This document shows, in pieces, positions 1 to 8,105 of a stretch of DNA of 64,000 nt. The translations under genes were made by a program, and so were the position numbers. The first letter of the stretch is position 1. Each line of letters begins with the position of its first letter. Under the pieces are notes generated by a model. The model had not been told where the DNA came from, made no database searches, and worked only from the letters and a program-made list of their open reading frames with translations. Source of the DNA: Mycobacterium sp. MS1601 (GTDB lineage: Bacteria; Actinomycetota; Actinomycetes; Mycobacteriales; Mycobacteriaceae); contig NZ_CP019420.1 of NCBI RefSeq assembly GCF_001984215.1, positions 124,001 through 188,000 on the forward strand, given 5' to 3'.

Positions 1-1
1 C

Positions 2-295
2 GTCTACCCCGGCCCGGCGGGCGCCACGGAATCCGACCTCGATCTCGCCGCATGGCAGGAGATCGCCGCGGCGGACGCCCGGCTGAGCCTGATGGCCGAC
101 GACGTCGAGGTCCTGCTCCTGCGCGCCACACCCGATGGCACCCAGGCTTTCGTGATCCCCGTCGACCGCTGCTACCAGTTCATCGGTGGTCTTCGGCTGC
201 GGTGGCGAGGTTTTGACGGTGGGCAGGAGGTCTCGGCGTACATCGACGGGTTCTTCGCCGACTTGGACCGGCGGGCCGAGGTGGTGCCACGATGA
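2..295 (+). CDS. DUF5947 family hydrogenase-operon protein, C-terminal part
   Basis: Only the last 97 residues are present; the reading frame is open to the left window edge, so the start lies outside. The C-terminal stretch with CYQFIGGLRLRWRGFDGGQE followed by a YIDGFFADLDRR helix is typical of DUF5947, a family of unknown function found next to group 2a [NiFe]-hydrogenase structural genes in actinobacteria. Its stop overlaps the next start by 4 bases (ATGA), so the two are probably translationally coupled. Family placement is from recalled motifs; the biochemical role is unknown, and the link to hydrogenase maturation or electron transfer is inferred from the neighbours. Confidence 0.75.
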   Translation, partial: VYPGPAGATESDLDLAAWQEIAAADARLSLMADDVEVLLLRATPDGTQAFVIPVDRCYQFIGGLRLRWRGFDGGQEVSAYIDGFFADLDRRAEVVPR

Positions 296-933
296 CCGCG
301 CTCGGACACGCAGCGTCCTTCGGAGTGCTGGACATCGCACCCGAGCCCTACACGGTGACACCGATGCTCGCGGCCAGGATCGGTGTGGCATTCAGCGCGG
401 ACGAACCGGTCACGGCCATCGCCCTGCGGGCCCAGGTTCGCATCGAGCCGTCACGGCGCACCTATTCCGACGCCGAGGCCGCCGGGATGCTGGATCTGTT
501 CGGGCCGCGCCCTCGATGGTCGGACACCCAGCGGTCGTTCCTCTGGATGCACGCGGCCACGATGATTCCCGGATTCACCAGACTCACCCAGGTGACGCTG
601 CCGCTGGCTTGTACCTACGACTTCGAAGTCGCCGCCGACAAATACATGCACGCGCTGCGCGACGGGCTCGTACCGCTGCAGTTCCTGTTCAGTGGAACCA
701 TTTTCACCGCGGGTGCCAACGGTTTCACCGTGCACCAGATTTCGTGGGACCGCGAGCATCGTTACAACATGCCGGTGCAGGTGTGGCGTGACCTGATGGC
801 ACAGCACTTTCCCGACAGCGGCTGGGTGCGGTTGCACCACGACACGGTCTCGGCGTTGGCGCAGTTCAAGTCAGCGCGCGGGCTGCTCGATTTCGACACC
901 GCTGTCACCACACTCCTGGAGTCAAGCCCGTGA
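292..933 (+). CDS. DUF6084 family protein of the hydrogenase operon
   Basis: A 213-residue cytosolic protein with no signal peptide or membrane segment. Features typical of DUF6084 are a QVRIEPSRRTYSDAEA block near residue 45, a PLACTYDFEVAADKYMHAL block in the middle, LQFLFSGTIF, and a C-terminal GWVRL motif. The family is known essentially only from actinobacterial uptake-hydrogenase operons and has no assigned activity. It starts with an ATG that overlaps the upstream stop and ends with a GTGA overlap onto the next gene, so it sits inside a tightly coupled operon. A structural or assembly role for the Huc-type hydrogenase is plausible but not shown by the sequence. Confidence 0.8.
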   Translation: MTALGHAASFGVLDIAPEPYTVTPMLAARIGVAFSADEPVTAIALRAQVRIEPSRRTYSDAEAAGMLDLFGPRPRWSDTQRSFLWMHAATMIPGFTRLTQVTLPLACTYDFEVAADKYMHALRDGLVPLQFLFSGTIFTAGANGFTVHQISWDREHRYNMPVQVWRDLMAQHFPDSGWVRLHHDTVSALAQFKSARGLLDFDTAVTTLLESSP

Positions 934-2171
934 ACAGCGATCTCGAAGCCACGCGGGCCGTCGCCGACGCGCTGCTCTACGAGGGCTATCTGCTGTATCC
1001 CTACCGAGCCAGCTCGGGAAAGAACCAATGCCGCTGGCAGTTCGGTGTGCTCGGACCACCGGGGGCCGCCACTGCCGGGGTGGGCGAACCGAATTCGCTG
1101 TCGGCCCAGTTCCCCGTCTGCGGTGCCGCCGATATGGACGTGACCGTCCGATTTCTGCAGTTGCAGCACCGCCGGGTCGAGCAGCGCACGCAGTCCGGCT
1201 ACACCGTCGTGGATCGGCTCGAGACGCCGGCGGGCCCGCTGCTCACCTGGGATGAGGCCGTCGAGGTGGAGTGCCGTCTCGACGGGGTCAGCTTGGCTCA
1301 GCCGGTTCGTCTGCCGGTGACCGCGCGCGCCCACACCGAGGTGGAAGACGTCGAGGGCGGCCGTATCATCAGGCAGCGCCGCGCCGTGGCGGGCCGGGTG
1401 GAAGTCAGCGCGTGCAACCAGGGTCCGGCACAGCTTGTGACCGTGACCGTCCGCAACACGGGGGCGGCTGCCACCAGCAAGAGCGACGCGCTGTCACGGT
1501 CGATGATCAGCGCCCACGTGATCGTCCGCCTGCATGCCGGCCGCTTCATCTCCCTGCTGGAGCCGCCTGCGGGGTTGCAACCGCTGGTGGATCTTTGTCG
1601 CCAGGACCGCTGCTTTCCGGTACTGGCGGGCAGTCCTGCCTGCGACGACGTTCTGTTGATCTCACCGATCATCCTCTACGACCACCCCGAGATCGCCCCG
1701 GAGAGCAGGGGTGCGCTCTATGACGCGACCGAGATCGACGAGATCCTGACGCTACGGGTGATGGCGCTGACCGACGGCGAGAAGGCCGAGGCCCGCGCCA
1801 CCGACCCCCGGGCCGCCAGAGTTGTCGAGCAGTGCGACGGCATGACTGCGGAGGCCATGCTGGGCCTGCATGGGGCACGGCGAGACATCGACCCTGCGCA
1901 GAACTGCGTGATCGTCGACGGAGTGCCTGTGCAAGCCGGCTGCCGGGTCCGGTTGCGACCGACGCGTAGGGCCGACGCCCAGGACATGTTCATCTCGGGT
2001 CGAACCGCCAGGGTCACCGCAGTGCACGAAGACCTCGACGGCGCAGTCCACATTGCCGTCGTGGTCGAGGACGACCCCGCAGCCGACCTGCACGACTGGT
2101 ACGGGCGCTACTTGTACTTCTCGCCCGAGGAGATCGACCCCTTTCCGGAAAGGAGCCCGACATGGAGGTGA
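930..2171 (+). CDS. Unknown 413-aa protein conserved in context with Huc-type hydrogenase
   Basis: The start is GTG, overlapping the preceding stop (GTGA). The product is soluble-looking, begins with ALLYEGYLLYPYRASSGKNQ, has a Cys-containing middle part and an acidic C-terminal region rich in charged residues (DLHDWYGRYLYFSPEE) reminiscent of beta-rich domains. I recognise the N-terminal YEGYLLYPYR pattern from uncharacterised proteins of actinobacterial hydrogenase operons but cannot name a catalytic domain. There are no transmembrane segments and no iron-sulfur CxxC clusters. Being coupled to DUF6084 upstream and overlapping the DUF6893-like peptide downstream by 10 bases, it is most likely co-produced with the hydrogenase. 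Function unknown. Confidence 0.7.
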   Translation: MNSDLEATRAVADALLYEGYLLYPYRASSGKNQCRWQFGVLGPPGAATAGVGEPNSLSAQFPVCGAADMDVTVRFLQLQHRRVEQRTQSGYTVVDRLETPAGPLLTWDEAVEVECRLDGVSLAQPVRLPVTARAHTEVEDVEGGRIIRQRRAVAGRVEVSACNQGPAQLVTVTVRNTGAAATSKSDALSRSMISAHVIVRLHAGRFISLLEPPAGLQPLVDLCRQDRCFPVLAGSPACDDVLLISPIILYDHPEIAPESRGALYDATEIDEILTLRVMALTDGEKAEARATDPRAARVVEQCDGMTAEAMLGLHGARRDIDPAQNCVIVDGVPVQAGCRVRLRPTRRADAQDMFISGRTARVTAVHEDLDGAVHIAVVVEDDPAADLHDWYGRYLYFSPEEIDPFPERSPTWR

Positions 2172-2281
2172 TCGGTTGGATCGCCACGGTGATCGTCGTC
2201 GGCGTGGTGCTGGCGGGCGTGGTGATCGGAGTGCGGTCCATTCCCGACGTCCAGCGTTATCTGAAGATGCGGCGCATGTAG
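2162..2281 (+). CDS. 39-aa single-span membrane peptide, DUF6893-like
   Basis: This small gene encodes 39 residues: an N-terminal hydrophobic helix rich in Val, Ile and Gly (residues about 4-24) followed by a basic tail RSIPDVQRYLKMRRM. That layout and the IPDxxRYLxMRRM ending match the short DUF6893 proteins found beside actinobacterial hydrogenases. The ATG lies 10 bases inside the end of the preceding gene and the stop is 3 bases before the maturation protease start, so the peptide is embedded in the operon. A membrane-anchoring or assembly role is an inference from the single predicted span. Confidence 0.75.
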   Translation: MEVIGWIATVIVVGVVLAGVVIGVRSIPDVQRYLKMRRM

Positions 2282-2284
2282 CCG

Positions 2285-2767
2285 GTGGCACCACGAATCC
2301 TGGTGGCCGGCATCGGCAACATCTTTCTCGGAGACGACGGTTTCGGATGCGAGGTGATACGTCACCTCGGTCACCGGATCGACGTTGCCGTGGTGGACTA
2401 CGGCATCCGCGGGACGCATCTCGCCTACGATCTGCTCGACGGCTGGGACGCACTGGTGCTGGTGGACGCCCTGCCCAACCGGGGTGTCCCAGGACAGTTG
2501 CGGGTGTTCGAGGCGGACCACGAGACATTGCCAACCGCAGGCGGTTTCGACACCCACAGCATGGACCCGGGGGCGGTGGTGGCCACGGTGCGAGCACTGG
2601 GCGGCTTTTTGCCGCGCACCGTCGTGGTGGGCTGTCAGGTCGGCAGTCTCGGTGAGGGGATCGGACTGACAGCTCCGGTGCGCGATGCCGTTGCGCAGGC
2701 GGCAGTCACCGTGACGTCGGTGGTGGAGATGCTCTGTGAGGAGCTGGCATCGGCGGAGAATCCCTGA
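2285..2767 (+). CDS. [NiFe]-hydrogenase maturation endopeptidase (HyaD/HupD/HybD family)
   Basis: The 160-residue product opens with ILVAGIGNIFLGDDGFGCEV, the hallmark of the M52 hydrogenase maturation proteases, including the acidic residue in GDDGFG that contacts nickel in the precursor. A central acidic position occurs in LVLVDALP and a HSMDP motif near residue 90 supplies the third metal-contact region. The enzyme trims the C-terminal peptide of the hydrogenase large subunit after nickel insertion. The start is GTG, 3 bases after the upstream stop; the gene overlaps hypC by one base (TGATG). The usual length of the family is 150-170 residues, so this looks complete. Confidence 0.92.
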   Translation: MAPRILVAGIGNIFLGDDGFGCEVIRHLGHRIDVAVVDYGIRGTHLAYDLLDGWDALVLVDALPNRGVPGQLRVFEADHETLPTAGGFDTHSMDPGAVVATVRALGGFLPRTVVVGCQVGSLGEGIGLTAPVRDAVAQAAVTVTSVVEMLCEELASAENP

Positions 2768-3021
2768 TGTGTCTCGGTATTCCGGGTCGGGTTGTCAGCA
2801 TGGTCGCAGGCCACGGCGGCCAGCTGGCCGTTGTCGACGTCGCGGGCCGGCAGCGCACGGTCAATGTCGGGATGCTGCCCGAGGAGACGTTCTCGCCCGG
2901 CGACTGGGTGATCATCCACATGGGCTTCGTGGTGGAACGCACCGATGAGACCGGTGCACAAGAAGCGTTGGCCGGCCTGGAGTTGCTGCGGTCGGGCACC
3001 GAATGGCCACAGCCACCATGA
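2767..3021 (+). CDS. hypC: HypC/HybG/HupF family hydrogenase assembly chaperone
   Basis: The 84-residue protein starts MCLGIPGRVV. The conserved Cys at position 2, exposed after removal of Met, is the residue that HypC uses to bind HypD and the large-subunit precursor while the Fe(CN)2CO unit is made and delivered. The remaining beta-barrel pattern (VDVAGRQRTVNVGMLP, GDWVIIHMGFVVE) is typical. The ATG overlaps the protease stop by one base. Other hyp genes are not in the window and presumably lie upstream or elsewhere. Confidence 0.93.
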   Translation: MCLGIPGRVVSMVAGHGGQLAVVDVAGRQRTVNVGMLPEETFSPGDWVIIHMGFVVERTDETGAQEALAGLELLRSGTEWPQPP

Positions 3022-3833
3022 GCATCGAGGCGTTCGCCCGATATGCCTATCCGCCCAACGAGCTGGGATACTGCGGGCCGCCGGACGCGCAGGCCCTCCT
3101 GCGCGCCCACCCCGATGCGGTTGGGCATGCCGAGGCATTCACCGGAGCGTGGCCGTACCTGGAGCTGATCGCGGCGGCTGCCGGGCTGCCGCCTCTGCAC
3201 CCGGAGGTGTCACGAACCTATTGGGTCGGTGGGCCGCTGCTTGGCGCCGTGGATGGTGCGGTGCTGCTCGGCCATCTCCGTACCGCGATGGCGGGACAAC
3301 CGACCGGACTGCTCGACGCACTCGACGACGAGGTGGATCTGCTGGCACATCACAGCTTTCACGTCATGGTTGTCTACCCGTGGATTCGCTTGCTGCGGTC
3401 GGGTCCGGCCACGCCGCTGGGAATCCTGCAAGCCTGCCGGATCCGCTGGGGCACGGTGGACGAGGTGGACGGCGACACGGTGGTGATCGATTCCGCGCCT
3501 CTGGAGTTCGACGGCGAACGCCTGCTGCTGGGTGCTGTGCGCCCCGAAACCGTGCGCTGGCGCCGCGGCCAGACGTCACTGACACCGCAACCTCGGCGCG
3601 GGCAAGTGGTCAGCGCGCATTGGAACTGGATCTGCGACACACTCGACCAACCACAGCATGACGAACTGGCTACGGCAACCAAGACCACTCTGGGGCTGGT
3701 CAACCGGCTACTGGCCAGTGGGGCCGCCGGCCCGCGGGAGAGGCGGCTCAGCGAACAATTGCAGGATGCGGCACCCGCGGCGACCCCAACAACTCGCGGT
3801 GCGAAGCCGGTCGTCGTCCCCCCTCGTCGGTGA
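3018..3833 (+). CDS. DUF6390 family protein at the end of the hydrogenase operon
   Basis: The protein carries FARYAYPPNELGYCGPPDA at its N terminus, which I recognise as the DUF6390 signature; this family accompanies actinobacterial Huc hydrogenases. I chose ATG 3018 because it forms an ATGA overlap with the hypC stop, matching the rest of the operon; ATG 3003 is an alternative adding five residues. The body (about 270 residues) is soluble, with His/Trp-rich patches such as HWNWICDTLDQPQHDE. The last 86 bases overlap the 3' end of the convergent SDR gene. Function unknown; probably the terminal accessory gene of the operon. Confidence 0.78.
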   Translation: MSIEAFARYAYPPNELGYCGPPDAQALLRAHPDAVGHAEAFTGAWPYLELIAAAAGLPPLHPEVSRTYWVGGPLLGAVDGAVLLGHLRTAMAGQPTGLLDALDDEVDLLAHHSFHVMVVYPWIRLLRSGPATPLGILQACRIRWGTVDEVDGDTVVIDSAPLEFDGERLLLGAVRPETVRWRRGQTSLTPQPRRGQVVSAHWNWICDTLDQPQHDELATATKTTLGLVNRLLASGAAGPRERRLSEQLQDAAPAATPTTRGAKPVVVPPRR

Positions 3834-4596
3834 TGCCATAGCGCTGCGCCAACTCGGCGCCGATCACCGTCTGTCCACTGAGCCCGGCCAGCTCCGGATC
3901 CTGGTACATCGCATTGATCAGATGCCCTGTGAACTCGGGAGTTTCGGCGTGCTGGGCGAAATCCGCGAGGCCATCGGGGTTGCCGTCGAAGGCCCGGTGC
4001 ATCTTCTCGGTGAGCAGGATGCCCATCCAGATGGACACCGTCGATACTCCGGTGCCGCGAAGGTCGACCGCCATGTCCGCTACGAGTTTGTCCACTCCCG
4101 CCTTCTGAGCGCCATATGCGGGGCCATGCATATAGCAGACCGATCCGGGTGACGAGGTGAACACGATGAGTCCGCTGCCCTGGGCCGACATCAGCCTGGC
4201 GGCATGCCACGACGCGACATATCCCGATCGCAACCCCACGTCCAGGACGTCGGCCATCTCGAGGGGCTTCTCCCAGAACGGCGCCGGATCGGTCAGCCGG
4301 GCATGGACGGCGGCGGCGTTGTTGACCAACAGGTCCAACCGCCCCGACTCCTCGGCCACCATGGTGAACAGCCGGGCCACCGCAGCGTCGTCGCCGTGAT
4401 CGACACGCACCGGCACCCCTTCGCCGCCGGCATCGGAAACCTGTTGCGCGGCAGCCTCTATGGTGGTGCGCCTGCCCGACGCAGCATCGGTGCGTCCGGT
4501 GACATAGACGCGCCACCCCGCTGCGCCGAGGGCCGCGGCGATACCGCGGCCCGCTCCTCTGCTGGCACCCGTTACCAATGCGGTCTTCGTTGGCAT
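3748..4596 (-). CDS. Short-chain dehydrogenase/reductase (SDR)
   Basis: A classical SDR of 282 residues. It shows the TGASRGAG cofactor motif (residues 9-16), NNAA (92-95), the catalytic Ser in FTSSPGS (about 148) and Tyr161/Lys165 in YGAQK. No acidic residue at the end of strand beta2 is obvious, and TGRTDAASGRR there suggests NADP. The substrate cannot be read from the sequence. It lies 8 bases downstream of the pyruvate oxidoreductase gene and is likely co-transcribed with it. The roughly 24-residue tail after RYGITDEGG runs into the convergent hydrogenase-operon gene and may be an extension past an ancestral stop. Confidence 0.88.
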   Translation of the reverse strand: MPTKTALVTGASRGAGRGIAAALGAAGWRVYVTGRTDAASGRRTTIEAAAQQVSDAGGEGVPVRVDHGDDAAVARLFTMVAEESGRLDLLVNNAAAVHARLTDPAPFWEKPLEMADVLDVGLRSGYVASWHAARLMSAQGSGLIVFTSSPGSVCYMHGPAYGAQKAGVDKLVADMAVDLRGTGVSTVSIWMGILLTEKMHRAFDGNPDGLADFAQHAETPEFTGHLINAMYQDPELAGLSGQTVIGAELAQRYGITDEGGRRPASHRELLGSPRVPHPAIVR

Positions 4597-4604
4597 ATCT
4601 TCGC

Positions 4605-6338
4605 CTAATCGAGCAGTCTCCGCGCCACATTGGTGCTCACCAGGTCCAGCAGTTCGTCGGCACGGCCGGCCATGATGGTCCGAATGGCGTACAGCGAGAA
4701 GCCCTTTGCCTGCTCCACCGTGATCGCCGGCGGGATGGACAGTTCCTGGCGGGCGGTCACCACGTCGATCACCGCGGGCCCGGGATGAGCGAAGGCGTCA
4801 CGCAATGCCGTCTCCAGGTCGCCGGGCTGTTCCACCCGGCGACCGAACATACCCATGGCCTGCGCCACCGCCGCGAAGTTCGGGTTCTCCAGGTCGGTTC
4901 CGAAGTTCACGATCCCGGCCGCCTTCATCTCGAGTTCGACGAAGTTGAGCGATGAGTTGTTGAAGACCACGACCTTGACCGGCAGCTTGTTCTGCATCAA
5001 TGTGATGAGCTCACCGAACAGCATCGTCAGTCCACCGTCACCGGCGAAGGCCACCACCTGCCTGCCGCGGTCGGGCGTCTGCGCACCGATGGCCAGCGGC
5101 AGCGCACAGGCCATGGTGCCGTGGTTGAAGGATCCGAGCAGTCGTCTGCGGCCGTTCATCTGCAGGTAGCGCGCCGCCCACACCACCGGCGACCCGACGT
5201 CGACAGTGAACACCGCGTCATCGGAAGCCAGCTGGCTGGCAAGCGCTGCAAGGTATTCCGGCCGGATGGGCGCCTTGTCACGGTCGTTGACCGCCAGTGC
5301 GTCCAGCGACTTGCGGGTCTTGGCGTAGTGGTGCAGGCACCGCTGCAGATGGGTGCTGTCGGACTTGGGCGCCAGCAGAGGCTGCAGCGCGGCCAGGGTG
5401 TCGCCGACATCACCGACCAGCGCGACATCCACCGGGGTACGACGTCCGATCTGGCGCCCACGGATGTCCACCTGGATGACGGTGGCGCCTTCGGGATAGA
5501 ACTGCTGATACGGAAAGTCGGTGCCCAGCATCAACAGCACGTCGGCTTCCTTGATGGCCTTGTACCCCGAGGCGAACCCGAGCAGGCCCGTCATGCCGAC
5601 GTCGTAGGGATTGTCGTACTCGACGTACTCCTTGCCGCGCAGGGCGTGCACGATGGGTGCCTGCAGAGTGTCGGCCAGTCGGATCAGGGCGTCGTGTGCG
5701 CCGGCCGCTCCCGCTCCGGCCAGGATGGTGACATTGGGTGCGCTGTCGAGGATCGCGGCCGCCTGAGTCAGTGCGGTGTCATCGGGACGCACCATCGATT
5801 GTGTGGGCAGTACGGCCGCGCCCCAGGGCGACTCGTCTGCCTTGGCGGAGAACACTTCACCCGGCACCACCACCACGGCCACGCCGTTCTCCTCCACGGC
5901 GGCCCGCATGGCCATGGCGAGGATGCGCGGCAGCATCTCCGGTGTGCTCACCAGTTCGCAGTACACGCTGCACTCTTTGAACAGGTCTTGCGGGTGCGTC
6001 TCCTGGAAGTAGTCCGAGCCGATCTCGGTGCGCGGGATGTGCGCTGCGATCGCCAGCACCGGAACCCGACTGCGCTGGGCGTCGAACAGGCCGTTGATCA
6101 GGTGCAGGTTTCCCGGCCCACAGCTGCCCGCACAGACGGCCAGCTGTCCGCTCAGTGCGGCGTCGCCGGCCGCGGCGAACGCTGCGGCCTCCTCGTGGCG
6201 GACATGTTCCCAGGTGAAATCGGGTGCACGCCGGATCGCGTCGGTCAGACCGTTCAGACTGTCGCCGGGCAGGCCGTACATGCGGCGCACACCGCTGCGC
6301 TGCAATGTCGAGATCACATGATCGGCAACCGTCGCCAT
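4605..6338 (-). CDS. poxB: Thiamine pyrophosphate-dependent pyruvate:quinone oxidoreductase (PoxB-like)
   Basis: The 577-residue protein has the three-domain TPP enzyme layout. The N-terminal pyrimidine-binding domain contains YGLPGDSLNGL and the catalytic Glu50 in HEEAAAFAA; a GSCGPGNLHLINGLFDA stretch follows. The central domain fits FAD binding, and the C-terminal domain holds the pyrophosphate motif GDGGLTMLFGEL with a downstream NNSSLNFVE. These match pyruvate dehydrogenase (quinone)/pyruvate oxidase, which decarboxylates pyruvate to acetate and CO2 and passes electrons to the membrane quinone pool. Length is normal for PoxB. A GAGGAG ribosome-binding site lies about 10 bases before the ATG. 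Acetolactate synthase is less likely because of the PoxB-specific SDYFQETHPQDLF region. Confidence 0.92.
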   Translation of the reverse strand: MATVADHVISTLQRSGVRRMYGLPGDSLNGLTDAIRRAPDFTWEHVRHEEAAAFAAAGDAALSGQLAVCAGSCGPGNLHLINGLFDAQRSRVPVLAIAAHIPRTEIGSDYFQETHPQDLFKECSVYCELVSTPEMLPRILAMAMRAAVEENGVAVVVVPGEVFSAKADESPWGAAVLPTQSMVRPDDTALTQAAAILDSAPNVTILAGAGAAGAHDALIRLADTLQAPIVHALRGKEYVEYDNPYDVGMTGLLGFASGYKAIKEADVLLMLGTDFPYQQFYPEGATVIQVDIRGRQIGRRTPVDVALVGDVGDTLAALQPLLAPKSDSTHLQRCLHHYAKTRKSLDALAVNDRDKAPIRPEYLAALASQLASDDAVFTVDVGSPVVWAARYLQMNGRRRLLGSFNHGTMACALPLAIGAQTPDRGRQVVAFAGDGGLTMLFGELITLMQNKLPVKVVVFNNSSLNFVELEMKAAGIVNFGTDLENPNFAAVAQAMGMFGRRVEQPGDLETALRDAFAHPGPAVIDVVTARQELSIPPAITVEQAKGFSLYAIRTIMAGRADELLDLVSTNVARRLLD

Positions 6339-6520
6339 TCGCCAGACTCCTCACTTGGTAGCCCTACCCGTCCCGGCTGCCAGCGTAGCCACCCTCACCG
6401 GCAGGACAGCGCTTCCAGGCGCCGATGCGCAGCGATTGCGTGTCCGGGTTCTGCTGCTGTCATAGATTCTTCACCGCCGCCGCCGGGCTGGCGCCGCCCG
6501 ACGCGGGTAGCTTGACTCCC

Positions 6521-8071
6521 ATGGCTGCTCCCGCGCCCGGATCGCGGATGTTGGGCGGTATCGCGGCCGCCGCGGTCGCCCTCGGCGTCACGCAACTGGC
6601 CGCCGTACCGCTGGGTTCGTCTGCCGACGCCCGCAACGCCGTCGGATCCGTCGTCATCGACCTCACGCCAGGCCCGGTCAAGGAATGGGCCATCCAGACC
6701 TTCGGCACCTCGGACAAACTGTTCCTGGCGGCCGCGGTGCTGGCCGTCATCGCGGTGATCGCGGCGCTGACCGCCGTCGCCGAGACCCCTCGGCGCCCGG
6801 TCGGCAGCATCGCGATCGGGTTGGCCGGGGTCGCCGGCTGCGTGGCGGTGTTCTCCCGGGCCGACGCAGGCCCGTTCGACATCCTGCCGACGGTACTGGG
6901 CACCGCCTGCGGTATCGCGGTGCTACGCCTGCTGACCTCGGGCCGGGTCGCCGACGGGGTGCGCAGACCCGGGGATGCGGTGGATGTCGACCCGGGACGA
7001 CGACTGTCGCTGGTCACCATCGCTTTCCTGGGCGCCGGTGTGCTGTCGGGGGTACTGGGCGCCGTCTTGACCCGCCGTGTCCATTCGGTGGACCAGGATC
7101 GCGCGACCTTCACCGCACCACGGCCGCGGACGCCGGCGCCACCCATCCCGCCCGAGGTGCAACCCGCGGGTGTGCAGCTGCCCAGCTTCGTCACCGGCAA
7201 CAACGACTTCTACCGCATCGACACCGCGCTGAGCGTGCCCCAGCTGGCCCGCGAGGACTGGCAGTTACGCATCCACGGCATGGTCGACCGGGAGATCACC
7301 TTCTCTTTCGACGATCTGGCCCGGTTCGAGGTGGTCGAGAAGGTGGTGACACTGGCGTGTGTGTCGAATCCTGTTGGCGGCGACCTGATCTCCAACGCGG
7401 TGTGGACCGGTTACCGGGTCCGCGACCTGCTGGCGGAAGCGGGGATTGACGCGGAGGCCGACATGGTGCTGTCCACCTCGTCGGACGGTTTCACCGCAGG
7501 CACTCCCGTCGAGGCTCTGACCGACGCCCGCGATGCGCTGCTGGCCGTCACCATGAACGGCGAGCCATTGCCTGCGCGCCACGGTTACCCGGCCAGGCTC
7601 GTGGTGCCCGGGCTGTACGGATATGTTTCGGCGACAAAATGGGTGGTGGATCTGGAACTCACCCGCTTCGACCGGGCCGAGGCCTACTGGACCCGGCTCG
7701 GCTGGGCGCCACGCGGCCCGATCAAGACCGAGTCCCGCATCGACGTCCCACGCAGCGGCCAGGAGGTCCCACCGGGGGCGGTGACCTTCGGTGGGGTGGC
7801 GTGGGCACAGAACCGGGGTGTGCGTGGGGTCGAGGTGCGGATCGACGGCCCGGCCGGACAAGGCATCTGGCAACCGGCGGAACTGGGTGCCAGCTATTCG
7901 GGTGAGACGTGGCGGTTGTGGAGTTTCCCCTGGCAGGCCACCACCGAGGGGCTGTACACCATCACGGTTCGGGCCACCGACAACACCGGCGAGACCCAGA
8001 CCGAGGAGCAGGCTTCGGTACTGCCCGACGGGGCGACGGGCTGGCACGAGGTGTCGTTCTCGGTGCGGTGA
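6521..8071 (+). CDS. Membrane-anchored molybdopterin-dependent oxidoreductase, sulfite oxidase family
   Basis: I start at ATG 6521 rather than an upstream in-frame ATG, because the first hydrophobic helix begins there. The N-terminal third has about four to five membrane spans, ending near residue 190, then a Pro-rich linker. The following domain is a sulfite-oxidase-type Moco domain, with the molybdenum-ligating Cys at about residue 280 in [14 protein letters not shown] and a typical [12 protein letters not shown] loop. The C-terminal Ig-like Mo-cofactor dimerisation domain (from about residue 405) includes [10 protein letters not shown] and ATDNTGE. It probably oxidises or reduces a small substrate on the outer face of the membrane; the natural substrate of the actinobacterial members is not established. 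516 residues. Confidence 0.88.
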   Translation: MAAPAPGSRMLGGIAAAAVALGVTQLAAVPLGSSADARNAVGSVVIDLTPGPVKEWAIQTFGTSDKLFLAAAVLAVIAVIAALTAVAETPRRPVGSIAIGLAGVAGCVAVFSRADAGPFDILPTVLGTACGIAVLRLLTSGRVADGVRRPGDAVDVDPGRRLSLVTIAFLGAGVLSGVLGAVLTRRVHSVDQDRATFTAPRPRTPAPPIPPEVQPAGVQLPSFVTGNNDFYRIDTALSVPQLAREDWQLRIHGMVDREITFSFDDLARFEVVEKVVTLACVSNPVGGDLISNAVWTGYRVRDLLAEAGIDAEADMVLSTSSDGFTAGTPVEALTDARDALLAVTMNGEPLPARHGYPARLVVPGLYGYVSATKWVVDLELTRFDRAEAYWTRLGWAPRGPIKTESRIDVPRSGQEVPPGAVTFGGVAWAQNRGVRGVEVRIDGPAGQGIWQPAELGASYSGETWRLWSFPWQATTEGLYTITVRATDNTGETQTEEQASVLPDGATGWHEVSFSVR

Positions 8072-8105
8072 GTGTGTGTCGGACCCCCGTGCCAGTGTGG
8101 ACACC

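Noticed and set aside
5121..6515. 464-codon open frame opposite poxB
   Set aside because: Shadow of poxB on the other strand; no recognisable domain.
7791..8105. N-terminal extension of the ligB frame
   Set aside because: It lies inside the molybdenum oxidoreductase gene in another frame; LigB proteins start at the chosen ATG.
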